Source of the DNA: Calliopum simillimum
Taxonomy: Eukaryota > Arthropoda > Insecta > Diptera > Lauxaniidae
NCBI GenBank assembly: GCA_951812925.1
Contig: OX638369.1
Location: 1,178,001-1,242,000 of the forward strand
Reading direction: 5' to 3'
DNA: 64,000 nt
This document shows, piece by piece, positions 36,779 to 48,926 of the stretch. Each line of letters starts with the position of its first letter. Position 1 is the first letter of the stretch. The translations under genes were made by a program, and so were the position numbers. A model generated the notes under the pieces. That model was not told where the DNA came from and did not search any database. It saw only the letters and a program-made list of their open reading frames with translations.

Positions 36779-37082
36779 GTGATCTGAGTGCCATTATCAA
36801 ATTCTAATGTAAAATGACCCCCTGATGGATTCCGAATTTGAATTTTGAGAAGATCACATCGTTTTTCTTAAGATTTTTCTGTTAAAAAATTTTTAAATAA
36901 ATTTGAAAAAGAAAAAATCGGAATTATTATACAATATTTTATTTGTGAACCAAAGTCTATCTTGTTTAACTGCAAATTTCAAATCAGCCAAAATCGCAGG
37001 CAAGAAGCATACTCCTAAAAAGAAAAGTCGACCATTATGCAGGCCGGATAAAGTTACGGCGTGGTTTAATCATCAAAACAAA

Positions 37083-38447
37083 ATGATGGAGCATAACAAA
37101 AATATTTTGGACCCCAATACATGTCCAATGTTTCCTTCAAATGCAACTGATGACAACAACCATAATATATTAGATTCAGGGTGGCAAACTAACCATAAAA
37201 GAACCAGAAGATCTTCTAACACCAGCAATATTGAAATTGAAGATCATGCCTTCACTAATTGGTTCCAACTTTTGGACGATTATTCAATTACCTTGCAAAA
37301 CAATGGTTCGAATGAAACCAGAGCACGCGCAGCTCAAATGGTTGGTCAACATAATGAAGTCAATCGTAGAAATTCGGAAGCTGATGTTGGAAGTCTCAAT
37401 ACCACAACATCTATGAAAACTCAAGAGAAAAAGAGTAAGTTTTGCCCTCCAATAATGGTATCAAATGTAGATATGAAGGATTTGGCAAAATATCTGAAAT
37501 CTATAAATGCGAATTTTAGAATCAAATATAATGCAAAAAAAAGTAAAATTTTGGTTGAAAGTAGAGAGCTTCATCGGGCTTTGCTTGAGAAATTTAGGGA
37601 GACTTCAGGTGTAGCTGCGTTCTCTTTTACTCCTAAAGATGAACAAACAAATAATGTTATCTTGAGAGGCTTGAGTGCCAATTATGAAAATGACGAACTA
37701 ATTAAAGAAATTAACAGTTTTGTTCCTGGAGCGGTGGACAAAGTTGAGAACTTCGTAACGTCAAAATCTTTAAAAGATGGTTTCAAATATGATTTGTTTT
37801 TGGTTCGGGTTCTGCCCGGTAAATATTTGAGTGAGGTACTAAAAATCAGGTATTTATTCAACACTCATATATTTTGGGAGAAGCCAAAAAGGAACACAGG
37901 TCCACCACAGTGCAAGAGATGTCAACAATATGGACACATAGCAAAGAATTGTGCCAGTGAGTACAAATGCGTTAAATGCACTAACAGTCATAAGCCTGGT
38001 GAGTGCACTATTTTAAAGTCATTAGGTCATTCTCCCACTTGTGTGAACTGCGGAAAGGGTCATCCCGCCAATTATCGTGGCTGTGAAAAATTTCAAATTT
38101 ACATTCAGCAACGAAAGGAATTTTTAACGAAAGCAAGAGAGGAGAAAGAGAAAAGAACTTTATCGTCTTTCATCTCTGTCAAGAGTCCACCTCCACTTAC
38201 TGCTTCTTTTGCTAGCCACTTTAGAGTTTAGGGCGATTCTGACCCGGTTCCTTGTAGAAACCTTAATTCAAATAATATACTGGGTCAATTTTTTGATCTT
38301 TCTAAAAGCCTTTTTGGTTTGGATGTTCATGGCCTATTAGGCAAAATTGAAAATTTTTTAAAAAATCTTAACAATTTCAGCTCTGTGCAAGATAAAAGAA
38401 TGTCATATTTGGAACTGTTAAGTCAATTAATTTTGAGTGACAAATAA
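37083..38447 (+). pseudogene. Jockey-type ORF1 (Gag-like), one in-frame UAG
   Basis: Open from the first ATG at 37083 to TAG at 38229-38231 (382 aa); the frame upstream to 36903 has no ATG. The C-terminal half has three retroviral-type zinc knuckles starting CKRCQQYGHIAKNC, then CVKCTNSHKPGEC and CVNCGKGHPANYRGC, preceded by a PRE_C2HC-like region (NVILRGLSANYENDELIKEI). After the TAG the same frame stays open for 71 codons to TAA at 38445-38447, which overlaps the ORF2 ATG as TAATG. I read this as an ORF1 that normally ended at the TAATG and has gained one nonsense mutation. Its role would be RNA binding in the retrotransposition particle. Confidence 0.8.
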
Positions 38448-41371
38448 TGAATTTGAACTTTTTATCATTTAATTTATCTTCATTGATTGAACATAGCAGG
38501 AGAATTGAACTTTTAAAAATCCTACAGGCAAATAACATCTCTTTAGCTTTTATTCAAGAAACTCATCTTAACGTTCGACATAAAATCTCTCTTGACAAAT
38601 TTAATTTTTTAAGAAATGATGCACAGCAAGGGGTTGCGATAGCTATCAGGGCCGACATAGGTTATAGCATTGTTGATTTGCCAAATCTAAAATTTCCTAG
38701 TATCTTTATTTCTTTAAACATAAGACTCAGAGGCGAAAATAAAACTTTTCTCTGTGGCTCTATTTATTTTCCATCAAATTGTAAATCAGACTTATTGCTG
38801 GAAGAACTCATTAAAATTGAAACTCTGATCTCGCGTTTTGATGGTGCTGTGATTGGTGGTGATCTGAATGCTCGCAGTCAAAGTTGGGCGGATTCTATGC
38901 TTAATTCTAATGGTAGAATCATTGAAAATTGGCAAAATATGTTGCCATCGTTGTTGGTTGTAACACCTGCTACTCCTACGTTCCCTAGAAGCTCTTCATT
39001 TTTAGATCATTTTTTGGTCTCTTCTCATTTAATAAATCTTATTGACATTAATTACAGCATTAGGACTTTGTCCACTTTTTCTGATCATTGTCCAGTTTTA
39101 CTTAATTTAATTTTCGAGGATATGGAATTAAATTTACGACAGTCAAACTTTGGGAAATCCTTTAAGAACACCAATTGGGAGGCTTTCCGGGAGGACCTAG
39201 ATAATAATCTTTTGCCTTGTCTACCTAATTCAAGCTGTAATCTCACAAATATTGAGATAGATAATTTAATCATCAACTTTAATAGGATTCTTAATGAAAC
39301 TCTGGACAGACATGCTGATGTTGTAACTGCTAATTACAAGAAATATGCCAATCTCCCTAAGGATATTTTGAAACTTTTTAAAGTAAAACACATCTGGCAA
39401 AAGCAATTAAAAAACATTTTCCATAGGAACTTTAACAGATTAAACAATGAGTATAAGGAACTATCTTGCAGAATTTCATTGGTTAAAAAAATTATTAAAG
39501 ATAGAGTCAGTATATGGCTTAACAAAAAATTTGGTGATAGATTAACTAACATTGTTCCAGGCCCGTTTGCTTTTAGAGAAATTTTTAGAATAATTGGAAG
39601 AAAGAAGAACTTATCCATCAATCGAATAATAGTGGATGAAAATTCGATTACCAATGAACATGAGATAGTCTCCGCCTTGGCAAATCATTTCAAGGATTCA
39701 TTCAAAGAAGTTACTCCCATTTTTAACCCAAATTTAGTCACGGAAGTTCATTCCACTGTTCAAAACATGCGTACGTCTATGCCTCAACATATTTTTGTAT
39801 TTGAACCCGAAAACTCTGCTTTAAATCCTCAGATCGCTGAATTTTTCACTTCAAAAGAAGAGATTTTAGATATAATTCAAAGTTTCAAACCTAAAAAATC
39901 ATGTGGTCCTGATAATATTTCTAACTTCGCACTTAAAAAGATCTCAGACACAGGAGTGAACTTTCTGACAATTATTCTAAATAATTGTTTAAATAATGGA
40001 TACTTTCCGTTAATTTGGAAAATTGCCAAGATAATACCCTTGGCGAAAAATCCTAAAGATCCATACATCAATAACTTCCGCCCAATTTCGTTATTATCTA
40101 ATGTGGGTAAAATTCTTGAAAGAGTTATTATGCTAAAAATTGATTCCCCTGAACAAGTTCCAATTGATTTAATACCGGAGCATCAATTCGGTTTCAAAAG
40201 CAAACATTCGACTGTTCACGCACTACTTAAGTTCCATAACGATGTCACGCTGGGTTTACGGGAAAAAAAATGTACTGTCATCTGCTCTTTAGATATTGAA
40301 AAAGCTTTTGATAGAGTCTGGAGAGAGGGGCTAATTTATAAATCTCTACAGCTGAATCTTCCGCTTTACATTGTTCATATGTTGAACAGTTTCTTGTCTG
40401 ACAGGAAATTCTTTTTGCAAATCCAAGCCACCAACTCTAATACTTTTGACTCTAACAGTGGTGTAGCTCAGGGGTCAGTAATGGGTCCTAAATTATTTAA
40501 TATGTTGTTGCATGATTTTCCACACAATGTATTTGCTAATGATAATCTCTTGTCCACTGCTATTCTCTTTGCTGATGATACTTTGGTTTATGCAAATGAT
40601 TACTTTCCTTTAAATGCATTGAAAAAAGTGCAGAATCATGTCAATAATATAAACAAATTTTATAAAAGCTGGGGGATTAAAATAAATGTCCAGAAATCAA
40701 ACTGTATTTGTATTAGAAATGCAAGTGGAAAAGGAAAAGAAGGAGCTGTTCGAGAAAGCAGAAATTTAAAACTAATAATTGATGGTACGGTTATTCCATT
40801 TAGAAATACTATTAAATATTTGGGAGTTAACTTTAATCAGTTATTCAAGTTCAACCATCATGCTAGACTGAATATGGAAAAAGCCAGGAAAGTCATTAAT
40901 ATTCTCTCGTCTTTATTAAACAAGAAAGAACTGATGAAAAGGACGAAATTATTACTTTACAAAACGCTCATTAGACCCGTGTTATTATATGCCTTCCCCT
41001 GTTGGTTTTCTATCTCCCCTGTGGTGGCTTCTGAAATGGAACGGCTAGAAAGAAAAGTTCTTAGGTGGTGTATAAGTAAAAATTTTGAAACCAGAACAAA
41101 AAGATTTTCAAATGCTACATTATATAATGATTCTAATATTACTCCTATCATAAAATATGCTGTGTTTCTCATGAAAAGATGCATCTCTTCGCTTATGAAC
41201 CATGAAAATAAAGTCATAGAAAGCATTTACACCTCTCAACAGGGCATTACTTGGTCTAACTCTCCATACCAATCTCCGGTTGGTGTAATTTATGAAGATC
41301 TCGATACCATTCCCAATGAAGCTCCCATTCCCTATTACCTTAAGGCCACGTCTGGTCATAACCGCGGGTAA
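38447..41371 (+). CDS. Jockey-type ORF2, AP-endonuclease and reverse transcriptase
   Basis: 974 aa, uninterrupted. N-terminal apurinic-type endonuclease: FIQETHL (E), GGDLNARSQSW (D, N), then SDHCPVLL (D/H) near residues 35-225. RT: CGPDNISNFALKKI, NFRPISLLSNVGKILERVI, SLDIEKAFDRVW, SGVAQGSVMGPKLF and FADDTLVYA (catalytic FADD). No RNase H, as usual for Jockey. The start overlaps an ORF1-frame TAA (TAATG), the layout used by LINEs that reinitiate ORF2 translation. All catalytic residues that can be judged are present. Confidence 0.9.
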   Translation: MNLNFLSFNLSSLIEHSRRIELLKILQANNISLAFIQETHLNVRHKISLDKFNFLRNDAQQGVAIAIRADIGYSIVDLPNLKFPSIFISLNIRLRGENKTFLCGSIYFPSNCKSDLLLEELIKIETLISRFDGAVIGGDLNARSQSWADSMLNSNGRIIENWQNMLPSLLVVTPATPTFPRSSSFLDHFLVSSHLINLIDINYSIRTLSTFSDHCPVLLNLIFEDMELNLRQSNFGKSFKNTNWEAFREDLDNNLLPCLPNSSCNLTNIEIDNLIINFNRILNETLDRHADVVTANYKKYANLPKDILKLFKVKHIWQKQLKNIFHRNFNRLNNEYKELSCRISLVKKIIKDRVSIWLNKKFGDRLTNIVPGPFAFREIFRIIGRKKNLSINRIIVDENSITNEHEIVSALANHFKDSFKEVTPIFNPNLVTEVHSTVQNMRTSMPQHIFVFEPENSALNPQIAEFFTSKEEILDIIQSFKPKKSCGPDNISNFALKKISDTGVNFLTIILNNCLNNGYFPLIWKIAKIIPLAKNPKDPYINNFRPISLLSNVGKILERVIMLKIDSPEQVPIDLIPEHQFGFKSKHSTVHALLKFHNDVTLGLREKKCTVICSLDIEKAFDRVWREGLIYKSLQLNLPLYIVHMLNSFLSDRKFFLQIQATNSNTFDSNSGVAQGSVMGPKLFNMLLHDFPHNVFANDNLLSTAILFADDTLVYANDYFPLNALKKVQNHVNNINKFYKSWGIKINVQKSNCICIRNASGKGKEGAVRESRNLKLIIDGTVIPFRNTIKYLGVNFNQLFKFNHHARLNMEKARKVINILSSLLNKKELMKRTKLLLYKTLIRPVLLYAFPCWFSISPVVASEMERLERKVLRWCISKNFETRTKRFSNATLYNDSNITPIIKYAVFLMKRCISSLMNHENKVIESIYTSQQGITWSNSPYQSPVGVIYEDLDTIPNEAPIPYYLKATSGHNRG

Positions 41372-42769
41372 TTTCCATGAAAAATTGTTGATTCTACTTT
41401 TGATTGGAGTGTAAAACTTACTTTTACAATGTATTCATATTATTAATTTTGTATAAATAGCATTAACTTATTGGATTAAATTTAATTTTTCTGTTTAACC
41501 ACGGTTGCGCGATTGGGGTAGCAGGGTCGACTGTGGTTGCAAGATGGTTCAATGATTTGATCTATCTTGTATTTGAAGTTGAATTTTGCTATTTGGTTTC
41601 GTGACAGTGGTTATACTAATGTTCCTTATTAAGTGGGTTTTTACATAATTCTTAAGTTTCAAAAGACTTCAATGTGTCTTTGAGAGGGTTGGTGGCGATG
41701 CATTTGGTATATGTGTGCTGGTCGCATGTATTCTATTTGCATCGTCACTTTCCTTCAAATTTATTTTATATTAGTTTTAAGGTTTAAATATAACTTAGCG
41801 TTAGAAGAACACCTTTCAATGCTCCATGAGCAAGAGCAAAAATTGTCATCTAATTCTATTATTTGCCTTGTGGCTTTAAATATTGTAATAGTTAGTGCAG
41901 GCCATACATTATAGCCGCCGATGTTCTAATTGTTATAAGTTCCTTATGTAATTTAAAAAAAAAAAAAGTCTCAATAAACGAATTGAATTGAATTGAATGA
42001 CCCCCTGATTCCGAAAATAACTATATTTTTTTTTCTACGGAGGCGTTTTCGAGAAATCCCCCTTTTCCTGTTTTTGAAGGGGGGGAAAAATATGATCTCA
42101 TATAATCACATATATCGCGTAAACCAATAAAGCCAGCTTATTATGTAAGACAACAAACGAAAGATAATAAAATTTTACATAAACGCCTCATACTTTTCTT
42201 TTCGATCAGTTTTTTAGTTTCTGTGTTATTAATAAACATTTCGAAAAATTTTGATTTTTCTTTTGAAAAATCGAAAAAAAAAGTTTTTCAATTGGGATAT
42301 TTTCTTGAAAAAAAATTCGGTAAAAATAAAAAAACTTCATTGTGCAAAAGTCTAAAGAACCCCAGTAAAAACAAGATACTAATGAAGAAAATCGATGGAT
42401 AAATAACGTAGTTATAATCAATTAAGTGAAAATACCAAAAGTCAAATTTTACTCTATTTTTGTAATTTTCCTTGCATAAGGATACAATTTTGAAAATTTT
42501 TTTTTCCGATTCGACCGATTCATATTTTTTTTTGATTTGGTGGACCATCATAAGTAAAAAAAATTGTTTTTATTTTTTTCGCTCGTGTAGTGTTGCCGTA
42601 TTAGAATAAAAAAAAAACAATTATTTGAGGTGTCACTTAACTTAAACTGATCTGTAAAGAGAACTTCATATTTTACTCCTTATCTGAGGATACTATTAAA
42701 AAGGCAAACAAATTGCCTTTCTAACATTGGGTCATTTGTTGATATCAGATGAAAATTAGCTAATCAATA

Positions 42770-43262
42770 ACGGTATTCACGAAGTAGGGCAGCCAGTGTG
42801 GCAAAAGGGTAGAAGAGCAAATCTGCTCTAAACAACAACAAAATATATTAAAGAAATTTAGCTACAAGTTAGCTCTTTTGCTACACAAAACCCTTGAGTA
42901 AATTTGAATACTTTTCTACTACAGCAAAATGTGTCAGAATTATGTTGACATTTGTTTTTAAATAAAATTAATTTCTTTTTTTTTTTTTGCAAATTATAAC
43001 AAAATTAACCGGCAAAAGGAAAAGCATAAAGCAGAAAAGACACTAAAAACACCCTTGGACTTTTTTCATTCTTCCGTGGTAGGTATTTTCATAAGTTTTG
43101 ATTCATTAAATTTGACACAAAATTTTTTTTATTTTTTAAAAGTAAACAAAATCCAGCTGATTTTGTAGCTCTTTAGCAAGATGCTACACAGCCGTTCGCT
43201 AACTTAGCTCAAACTGTGCTCTTTAGCTAATCTGCCCTGCCAGCTGCCCTACTTCGTGAATA
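42770..43262. mobile_element. TIR element nested in one arm of the large foldback
   Basis: GGTATTCACGAAGTAGGGCAG at the left end is mirrored at 43243-43262. The sister arm near 43735 lacks it and reads straight through (GATGAAAATTAGCCAATCTA inverted), giving an empty site. The interior has mirrored GCTCTTTTGCTAC-type arms and no ORF. Confidence 0.75.
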
Positions 43263-44533
43263 CCACTTATAGTAAACCAAATTTCAAATTTAAAGCAAAT
43301 TTCGATGATTTTCAGAATCTTTCTTTAACGCCGTTAACATTTTCTTGTTCGAAAAAATAGAAAAAGTCAAGTTTTATTACTTTTGTCATTTATATATTTT
43401 ATTACAAAAATTTTTAGTTAATACGGACCAAGATCGGATGAAAAATGACAGCTCTATTCGAGATTTAGTGAGTGAACCTACTAAATTACTGTCTATTTAA
43501 TTAGCAAAACAAAAATTTCATATGTTTATTCACTAAATCTAGAATAGAGCTGTCATTTTTCATCCGATCTTGGTCCGTATTAACTCAAAATTTTTGTAAT
43601 AAAATATATAAATGACAAAAGTAATAAAACTTGACTTTTTCTATTTTTTCGAACAAGAAAATGTTAACGGCGTTAAAGAAAGATTTTGAAAATCATCGAA
43701 ATTTGCTTTAAATTTGAAATTTGGTTTACTATAGATTGGCTAATTTTCATCTGATATCAACAAATGACCCAATGTTAAAAAGGCATTTTATTTGCCTTTT
43801 TAATAATATCCTCAGATAAGGAGTAAAATATGAAGTTCTCTTTACAGATCAGTTTAAGTTAAGTGACACCTCAAATAATTGTTTTTTTTTCTAATACGGC
43901 AACACAACACGAGCGAAAAAAATAAAAACAATTTTTTTTTACTTATGATGGTCCACCAAATCAAAAAAAAATATGAATCGGTCGAATCGGAAAAAAAAAT
44001 TTTCAAAATTGTATCCTTATGCAAGGAAAATTACAAAAATAGAGTAAAATTTGACTTTTGGTATTTTCACTTAATTGATTATAACTCCGTTATTTATCCA
44101 TCGATTTTCTTCATTAGTATCTTGTTTTTACTGGGGTTCTTTAGACTTTTGCACAATGAAGTTTTTTTATTTTTACCGAATTTTTTTTCAAGAAAATATC
44201 CCAATTGAAAAACTTTTTTTTTCGATTTTTCAAAAGAAAAATCAAAATTTTTCGAAATGTTTATTAATAACACAGAAACTAAACAACTGATCGAAAAGTA
44301 AAGTATGAGGCGTTTATGTAAAATTTTATTATCTTTCGTTTGTTGTCTTACATAATAAGCTGGCTTTATTGGTTTACGAGATATATGTGATTATATGAGA
44401 TCATATTTTTCCCCCCCTTCAAAAACAGGAAAAGGGGGATTTCTAGAAAACGCCTCCGTAGAAAAAAAAAATATAGTTATTTTCGGAATCAGGGAGTCAT
44501 TTTACATAAGAATTTTATAGTGGCAACCAGATC

Positions 44534-47516
44534 ACATTTTTGCTGTAAACTAGTGTAATCGACGATTAACCGAATGCTAAACACGTCAATAATAATTAAC
44601 AGAAATGCAATAACAAAAGCAGTAAAAATAAAATAAAACATGGTTATTTGGCAGGAAAACAATATACGACGATGGTAAAAAATGAACCCATAACACATAA
44701 TTTTAATAAAAGCAAAAACAAATCTCAATAAAACTACACAAGGGAACAAAATAAAAAGTAGCTCAGAATTCTATGACTTACTGAATCCAGAAATCTTCGT
44801 ATTGCTTAGTCAGCTTGAATATATGTCTGTTCTCTTCTTCTTTAATCAGGACCAGCATTTTTATCCTATCTTACACACGCATCGGATGGACACAGTTAAC
44901 AGACAATATGTGTATATTTTTGACTAAATTATAGGATTCTTACATTTAAAAAACAGAAGTGAAACAAGAGTAAAAAAGTAAGACATAAGCCCTTGATCTA
45001 TTTCTGATTGAAAACAGTGATGCAGTAAGACTTTGTCGGGGTGGCGCGGCAGCAGATTTGAGCGTCACAATGTGCAATCTGCGAACTCAAAGCCTGAAAC
45101 AATGTAATAGTGAGGACTTTGCTGCGCCTCACCAAACTGTACGCGACACGAATAAAAGTTTTCAATTTGAAAATATTGCTAGGCGTCCAAAAAGGACTGC
45201 TTCTACTCAAAAAAATAACAAAACTAATATGATAATTTTGATAGATCACCATCGATCAGATACACACTTCTTTCTGGAACAAATCAATGCTTATAAATCA
45301 TAACGTTAAAATCGTTACATATAAATACATGTTGATTCATAAATGTATTAATTAGTACAATGAATAACGACAGAACTATTAAATCAGGAGCATTTTGGCA
45401 TTACATCCGGTCTATAACGAACAAAATATTGGCGACATTTTTCATGGTACGCTTAAAGCAAGAAAACGTAATTAACAACTTAATCATGACGTTAAAAAAC
45501 GCTGGCACATTTGATATAAGCCTTATGTGCATGTTTACTAAGTTATTAAGTCCTTAAGTTGAATGCAAAATATTCTTGCTTTATCTCATTATGGAAATGA
45601 TGTAGGCAAGAAGCAAATATAATCTCATTCAATATTTTGTTAATAGTCGATCGTTTTAAGCTAAAAGTAAGGCATTCATAAGGTAAATTCAATAAAATTG
45701 ATAATTCTTTACATATTAGTCGAAGAATAAAACAAGTTTACAGATTCTGAATAAAAGTAAAACTTAGTAAAACTTTTTTAATTAATTAATTAAATTTTTA
45801 ATTAATATTCGTTACATTCATTTTAATTACGAACATTAATAAGGTACTTCACTCTGACCAATTACGAAAGCCAGGATTTTCGATGAGAATTTTTTTTTGT
45901 AACAAATAGAAAAACTGATATTCAGAATTAACTGAGCTTCACTATTTTTGTCACCAATGTCCATAAATACGAACACAGAATGATTATCTAAAAAGAATAG
46001 TTGTTTTTGCAATACTACCAGAAGAATAATTTAATACAACAATGTAAATGGTTAAAGTGAATTTATTATATGGCTACAAAAACCATAGAAATAAGATCTA
46101 TGCGTTGTGTAGAAATTTCAAATGCAACGCAATCGTATGAGGCGCCTTAATATGAAGAAATTCACAAAAAGCACAGAATAAAAGAAGCAACAATAAATGT
46201 CTACTGAGTGCAAAACCATTTTTCCAAGAATTTCTTGTAAGGAATTCAGGGGCTTAAGTGAAGAGTTAAGCTTAGGCCTTTAAAACAAAACATTTTCTGA
46301 TTACAGAAATAAGAAAAAAGTGGTGTGAATTAAAAGTATGTAAGTTGTTTAGTAATTATGGTTACAATTGGCGTTTGGTTGATACTTGCAGCAAAAATAA
46401 AACGTAAGATCGGCCAGATTTAAGCACATCACAGTAAAGGGACCGTAGAAACAACCAATTTACAGATGAAGGCAAAGCAAGAGGTGAAAAAAAGCCAAAC
46501 GTTACGCCAACTTTATGCCAAGACCGTTGACAGCGACGACACATACTGAAGCAACATGTTCACGCTACGTAACACAGCTATACTTGAAGTTTGAGTGATA
46601 TTCTGATGTTAGTATTGCTGTTATTGATATTGCTATTATTGTTGTTACTCTTTTTATAATTACTGTGCACAACTGTGGATTATGTTAGTAAAAAACTATG
46701 ATCATCAAAATAGGAATGTTTTTTGTTCGTAAAACGCCAGGCACAAAACTGAGCAAGAGTTTGTCTATATTGTACTAAAATAAATATATATAAACTATAG
46801 AAAAACATTTGTTGTTTTATTTCGGAGCTCGATTTTGTATTTCTTATCTATACGATGGCGAGCAAAAGCGGATGAATATCAGTTACTCGTATATTAATCT
46901 GTCCATACAACCGTTAACATTATAGTATATACATAGGTTTAATTTTTATATAGTTCATCCGTTTCCTGCGATGTTCTATTATCCTCACTTAGGTGGCTTG
47001 GCACCGCCCACTATTCTAATGAATGCATGTTATTTATTACTATGCCCTTTACATATCGTCGGCTGAGTATTATTTTGCCGTAAACGCCACTTCATTGAAA
47101 AAGAAGCACATAACTTGTGTGGAGACGAGCACAAGTTATATGCTTTTGGAAAAAAATACAACAAGCAAAAACCAAAATAATCATTTTATATGCATTTGGC
47201 AATTCTTAATCCGAATCTGGCGTTAGAATCACTGTATCTTGTATGGTTTCTGAGATATCTTCTCTTTAAATAGGGTCTAAAATTATGTATACCAAAACTG
47301 TTGCCATGTTTTTCTCAAGAACGGCTATAGCGATTTTAATGAAACTTTGGAAAATGATGCGCATTAGCATATACTAAAGAATGAGATAGACTTTGACTTA
47401 GTATATACTTATGAAGGGGCATGGCACCGCCCTAAACTTTTAATTTGATTTGGTCATACATATCTTTTGAACCGCATAAGATATTTTAATGAAAATTGGT
47501 ATACAACTACTGACTA
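44534..47516. other. Non-coding, no gene recognised
   Basis: Short open stretches (for example 45058-45303 and 46362-46544) show no domain. TTAATTAATTAATTAAA runs lie at about 45780. Repeat words of the AAGGGGCATGGCACCGCCC type near 47415 and GGTGGCTTGGCACCGCCC at 46990 resemble the 'GGCGTGGC' words of the 50800 repeat. Nothing else supported. Confidence 0.4.
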
Positions 47517-48148
47517 TACTGTTCGACACAAAAAAAAAAAAAAAAGCACATGAGAAAATCAAAAAAATTCTTAAAGTAGACGTTAAAAAAAAAATACCCG
47601 TGTCTCGTGGTTTTTCCCTAGCACGTCACATTTTTTTTTAATCGATTTTTTAAGTTTTTTTATCCACTGTACATGAAAAAACCAAAAATACCGCATTCTT
47701 GTGTTAAATCGATGAATTTAACTATATGATCCTTACATCTGAGGTGTATTATGTGTTCAGTAAACTTATGCAGGATATTGCGGGGAATATTTTTGTAGAA
47801 AATTTTAACCCTGTATAACCCCCACATATGGGTCATTTTTGCCCTTTTCTTAAAAAGGTACAAAAATTACACCTAAAACAGGGGAATATTGAGTCAGTAT
47901 GTACTAGAGAAATATTTGCTATACAAGGATGTAAGGATCATATAGTTAAATTCATCGATTTAACACAAGAATGCGGTACTTTTGGTTTTTCATGTACAGT
48001 GGATAAAAAAACTTCAAAAATCGATTAAAAAAGAATGTGACGTGCTGGGGAAAAACCCCCAGACACGGTTATTTTTTTTTTAACGTCTACTTTAAGAATT
48101 TTTTGGATTTTCTAAGGTGTTTTAAAATAAGTTCGAAATCGTCGAACA
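47517..48148. mobile_element. Foldback element with ACTGTTCGAC ends
   Basis: ACTGTTCGAC (about 47518) faces GTCGAACAGT (about 48139-48148). Arms of about 200 bp pair: TTAAAGTAGACGTTAAAAA, CACGTCACATTTTTT, CCACTGTACATGAAAAAACC and ATCGATGAATTTAACTATAT all have inverted partners at 47925-48125. The left arm has more A-run slippage. The centre reads CCCACATATGGGTCATTTTT. Confidence 0.75.
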
Positions 48149-48334
48149 GTGCTATCAATGCCTTATAATCGGGAAAAATTGGGCGAAATCGAAAAAGTGC
48201 CACGCCTACTTTATAAGTATTGAAAATTTTGATATTTTGATTTTAATATATAAGTTTATATATATAAAAAAAAAATTTTCTCGATGGGTTGCTCTGATCG
48301 GATAAATTCAATGGAATAAATTTTCACTTCAGTA

Positions 48335-48480
48335 GTTAGGGGCTGTCCATAAACTCCGTGACGCTAAAATTCGCTAAAATGAACCCCCTCCCCCCCTTTG
48401 TGACAAAAAGTGACGCTGGACCAGACCCCCCTAGCGTCATGTGACGGTAACCGAAACCCCCCCCTATCCATATTTTTTTT
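48335..48480. repeat. GGGGCTGTCCATAAA-type repeat fragment
   Basis: AGGGGCTGTCCATAAACTCC then GTGACGC and C-rich CCCCCTCCCCCCC runs. This start word is common at the ends of widespread animal DNA transposons, but no inverted partner was found nearby, so only a fragment is called. Confidence 0.4.
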
Positions 48481-48610
48481 ATATGCATATACCAGTGCAA
48501 AAGTTGTTTAAGTTGCCTTTTGAGCACACGTATTTTCACGTACAATGCTAAATAGCAGAAAAAAATAAATTCTCATCATAAGTTTCTATTTATACTTATT
48601 CAAATTAATG

Positions 48611-48745
48611 TATCGAGCCCTAACCGCCAAAAAGGCTTAACCGACACGATTTCAGATTTCCGTTTTTTGAAAGAAATCGATAACTCGCGTTCATAGCATC
48701 TTTCCTTCAAATTTCATGACTGTAAAAAGTACCATTACCATTGGG
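48611..48745. mobile_element. One-ended fragment of the 33051-33630 element
   Basis: TATCGAGCCCTAACCGCCAA, then AAAGGCTTAACCGACACGAT and TTTCATGACTGTAAAAAGTA, match the inverted right arm of the element at 33051-33630. Truncated at about 48745. Confidence 0.75.
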
Positions 48746-48926
48746 TTTGTTGTTGTCAAAGCGAACGGACGTTTGCTCTTCTGATCGATCTAGGTGTATT
48801 TAGAAAACAAAAGATACTGTGAAAGTAATAATTTGAATTTTGTGATTACAACAATCCTAATTGTGCCGGCACAGTATTTCAATTAAATTTGAAGCGTATG
48901 ATGCTGAATATAATTTTGAACATAAA

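Larger units (their letters stand above)
36827..41995 (+). mobile_element. Jockey-type LINE, nearly full length
   Basis: Two ORFs (Gag-like with zinc knuckles, then endonuclease plus RT), a 3' UTR, an A-run near 41955 and a GAATT-repeat tail ending at 41995. The 14-bp target duplication AATGACCCCCTGAT is perfect (36813-36826 and 41996-42009). Just inside the 5' end the element reads GGATTCCGAA, echoing target sequence that follows the 3' copy, so the 5' junction may include a templated extra. A premature stop in ORF1 is the only clear lesion. Confidence 0.85.
36779..44533. mobile_element. Large foldback transposon split by a Jockey-type LINE
   Basis: A near-perfect palindrome with arms of about 1.5 and 1.0 kb: 41996-43470 is mirrored by about 43500-44506, and the outermost part of the left arm (TGTGATCTG, TGCCA.TAT, ATGTAAAATGAC, 36779-36826) lies on the far side of the LINE inserted at 36827-41995. 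Both ends share ACACTAGTTTACA further out (about 36760 and 44545), so the true termini may be slightly beyond the limits given. An 87-codon frame is preserved in both arms only because the arms are copies; it does not look like protein. A further element (42770-43262) sits in the left arm only. Confidence 0.8.

Noticed and set aside
42288..44290. Matching 71-109-codon frames at 42206-42551 (-) and 43879-44290 (+)
   Set aside because: They are the two arms of one foldback element. Composition is low-complexity F/I/K/L and two frames overlap on each arm, so similarity comes from DNA, not protein selection.
45058..45303. An 81-codon frame with balanced composition
   Set aside because: No recognisable motif, no flanking splice signals that extend it and an antisense frame of similar length; support is too weak.
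48440..48460. GACGGTAACCGAAACC, similar to the stem II/GAAA part of the hammerhead motif
   Set aside because: No CTGATGA core precedes it; the match is to a C-rich repeat fragment and looks like chance.
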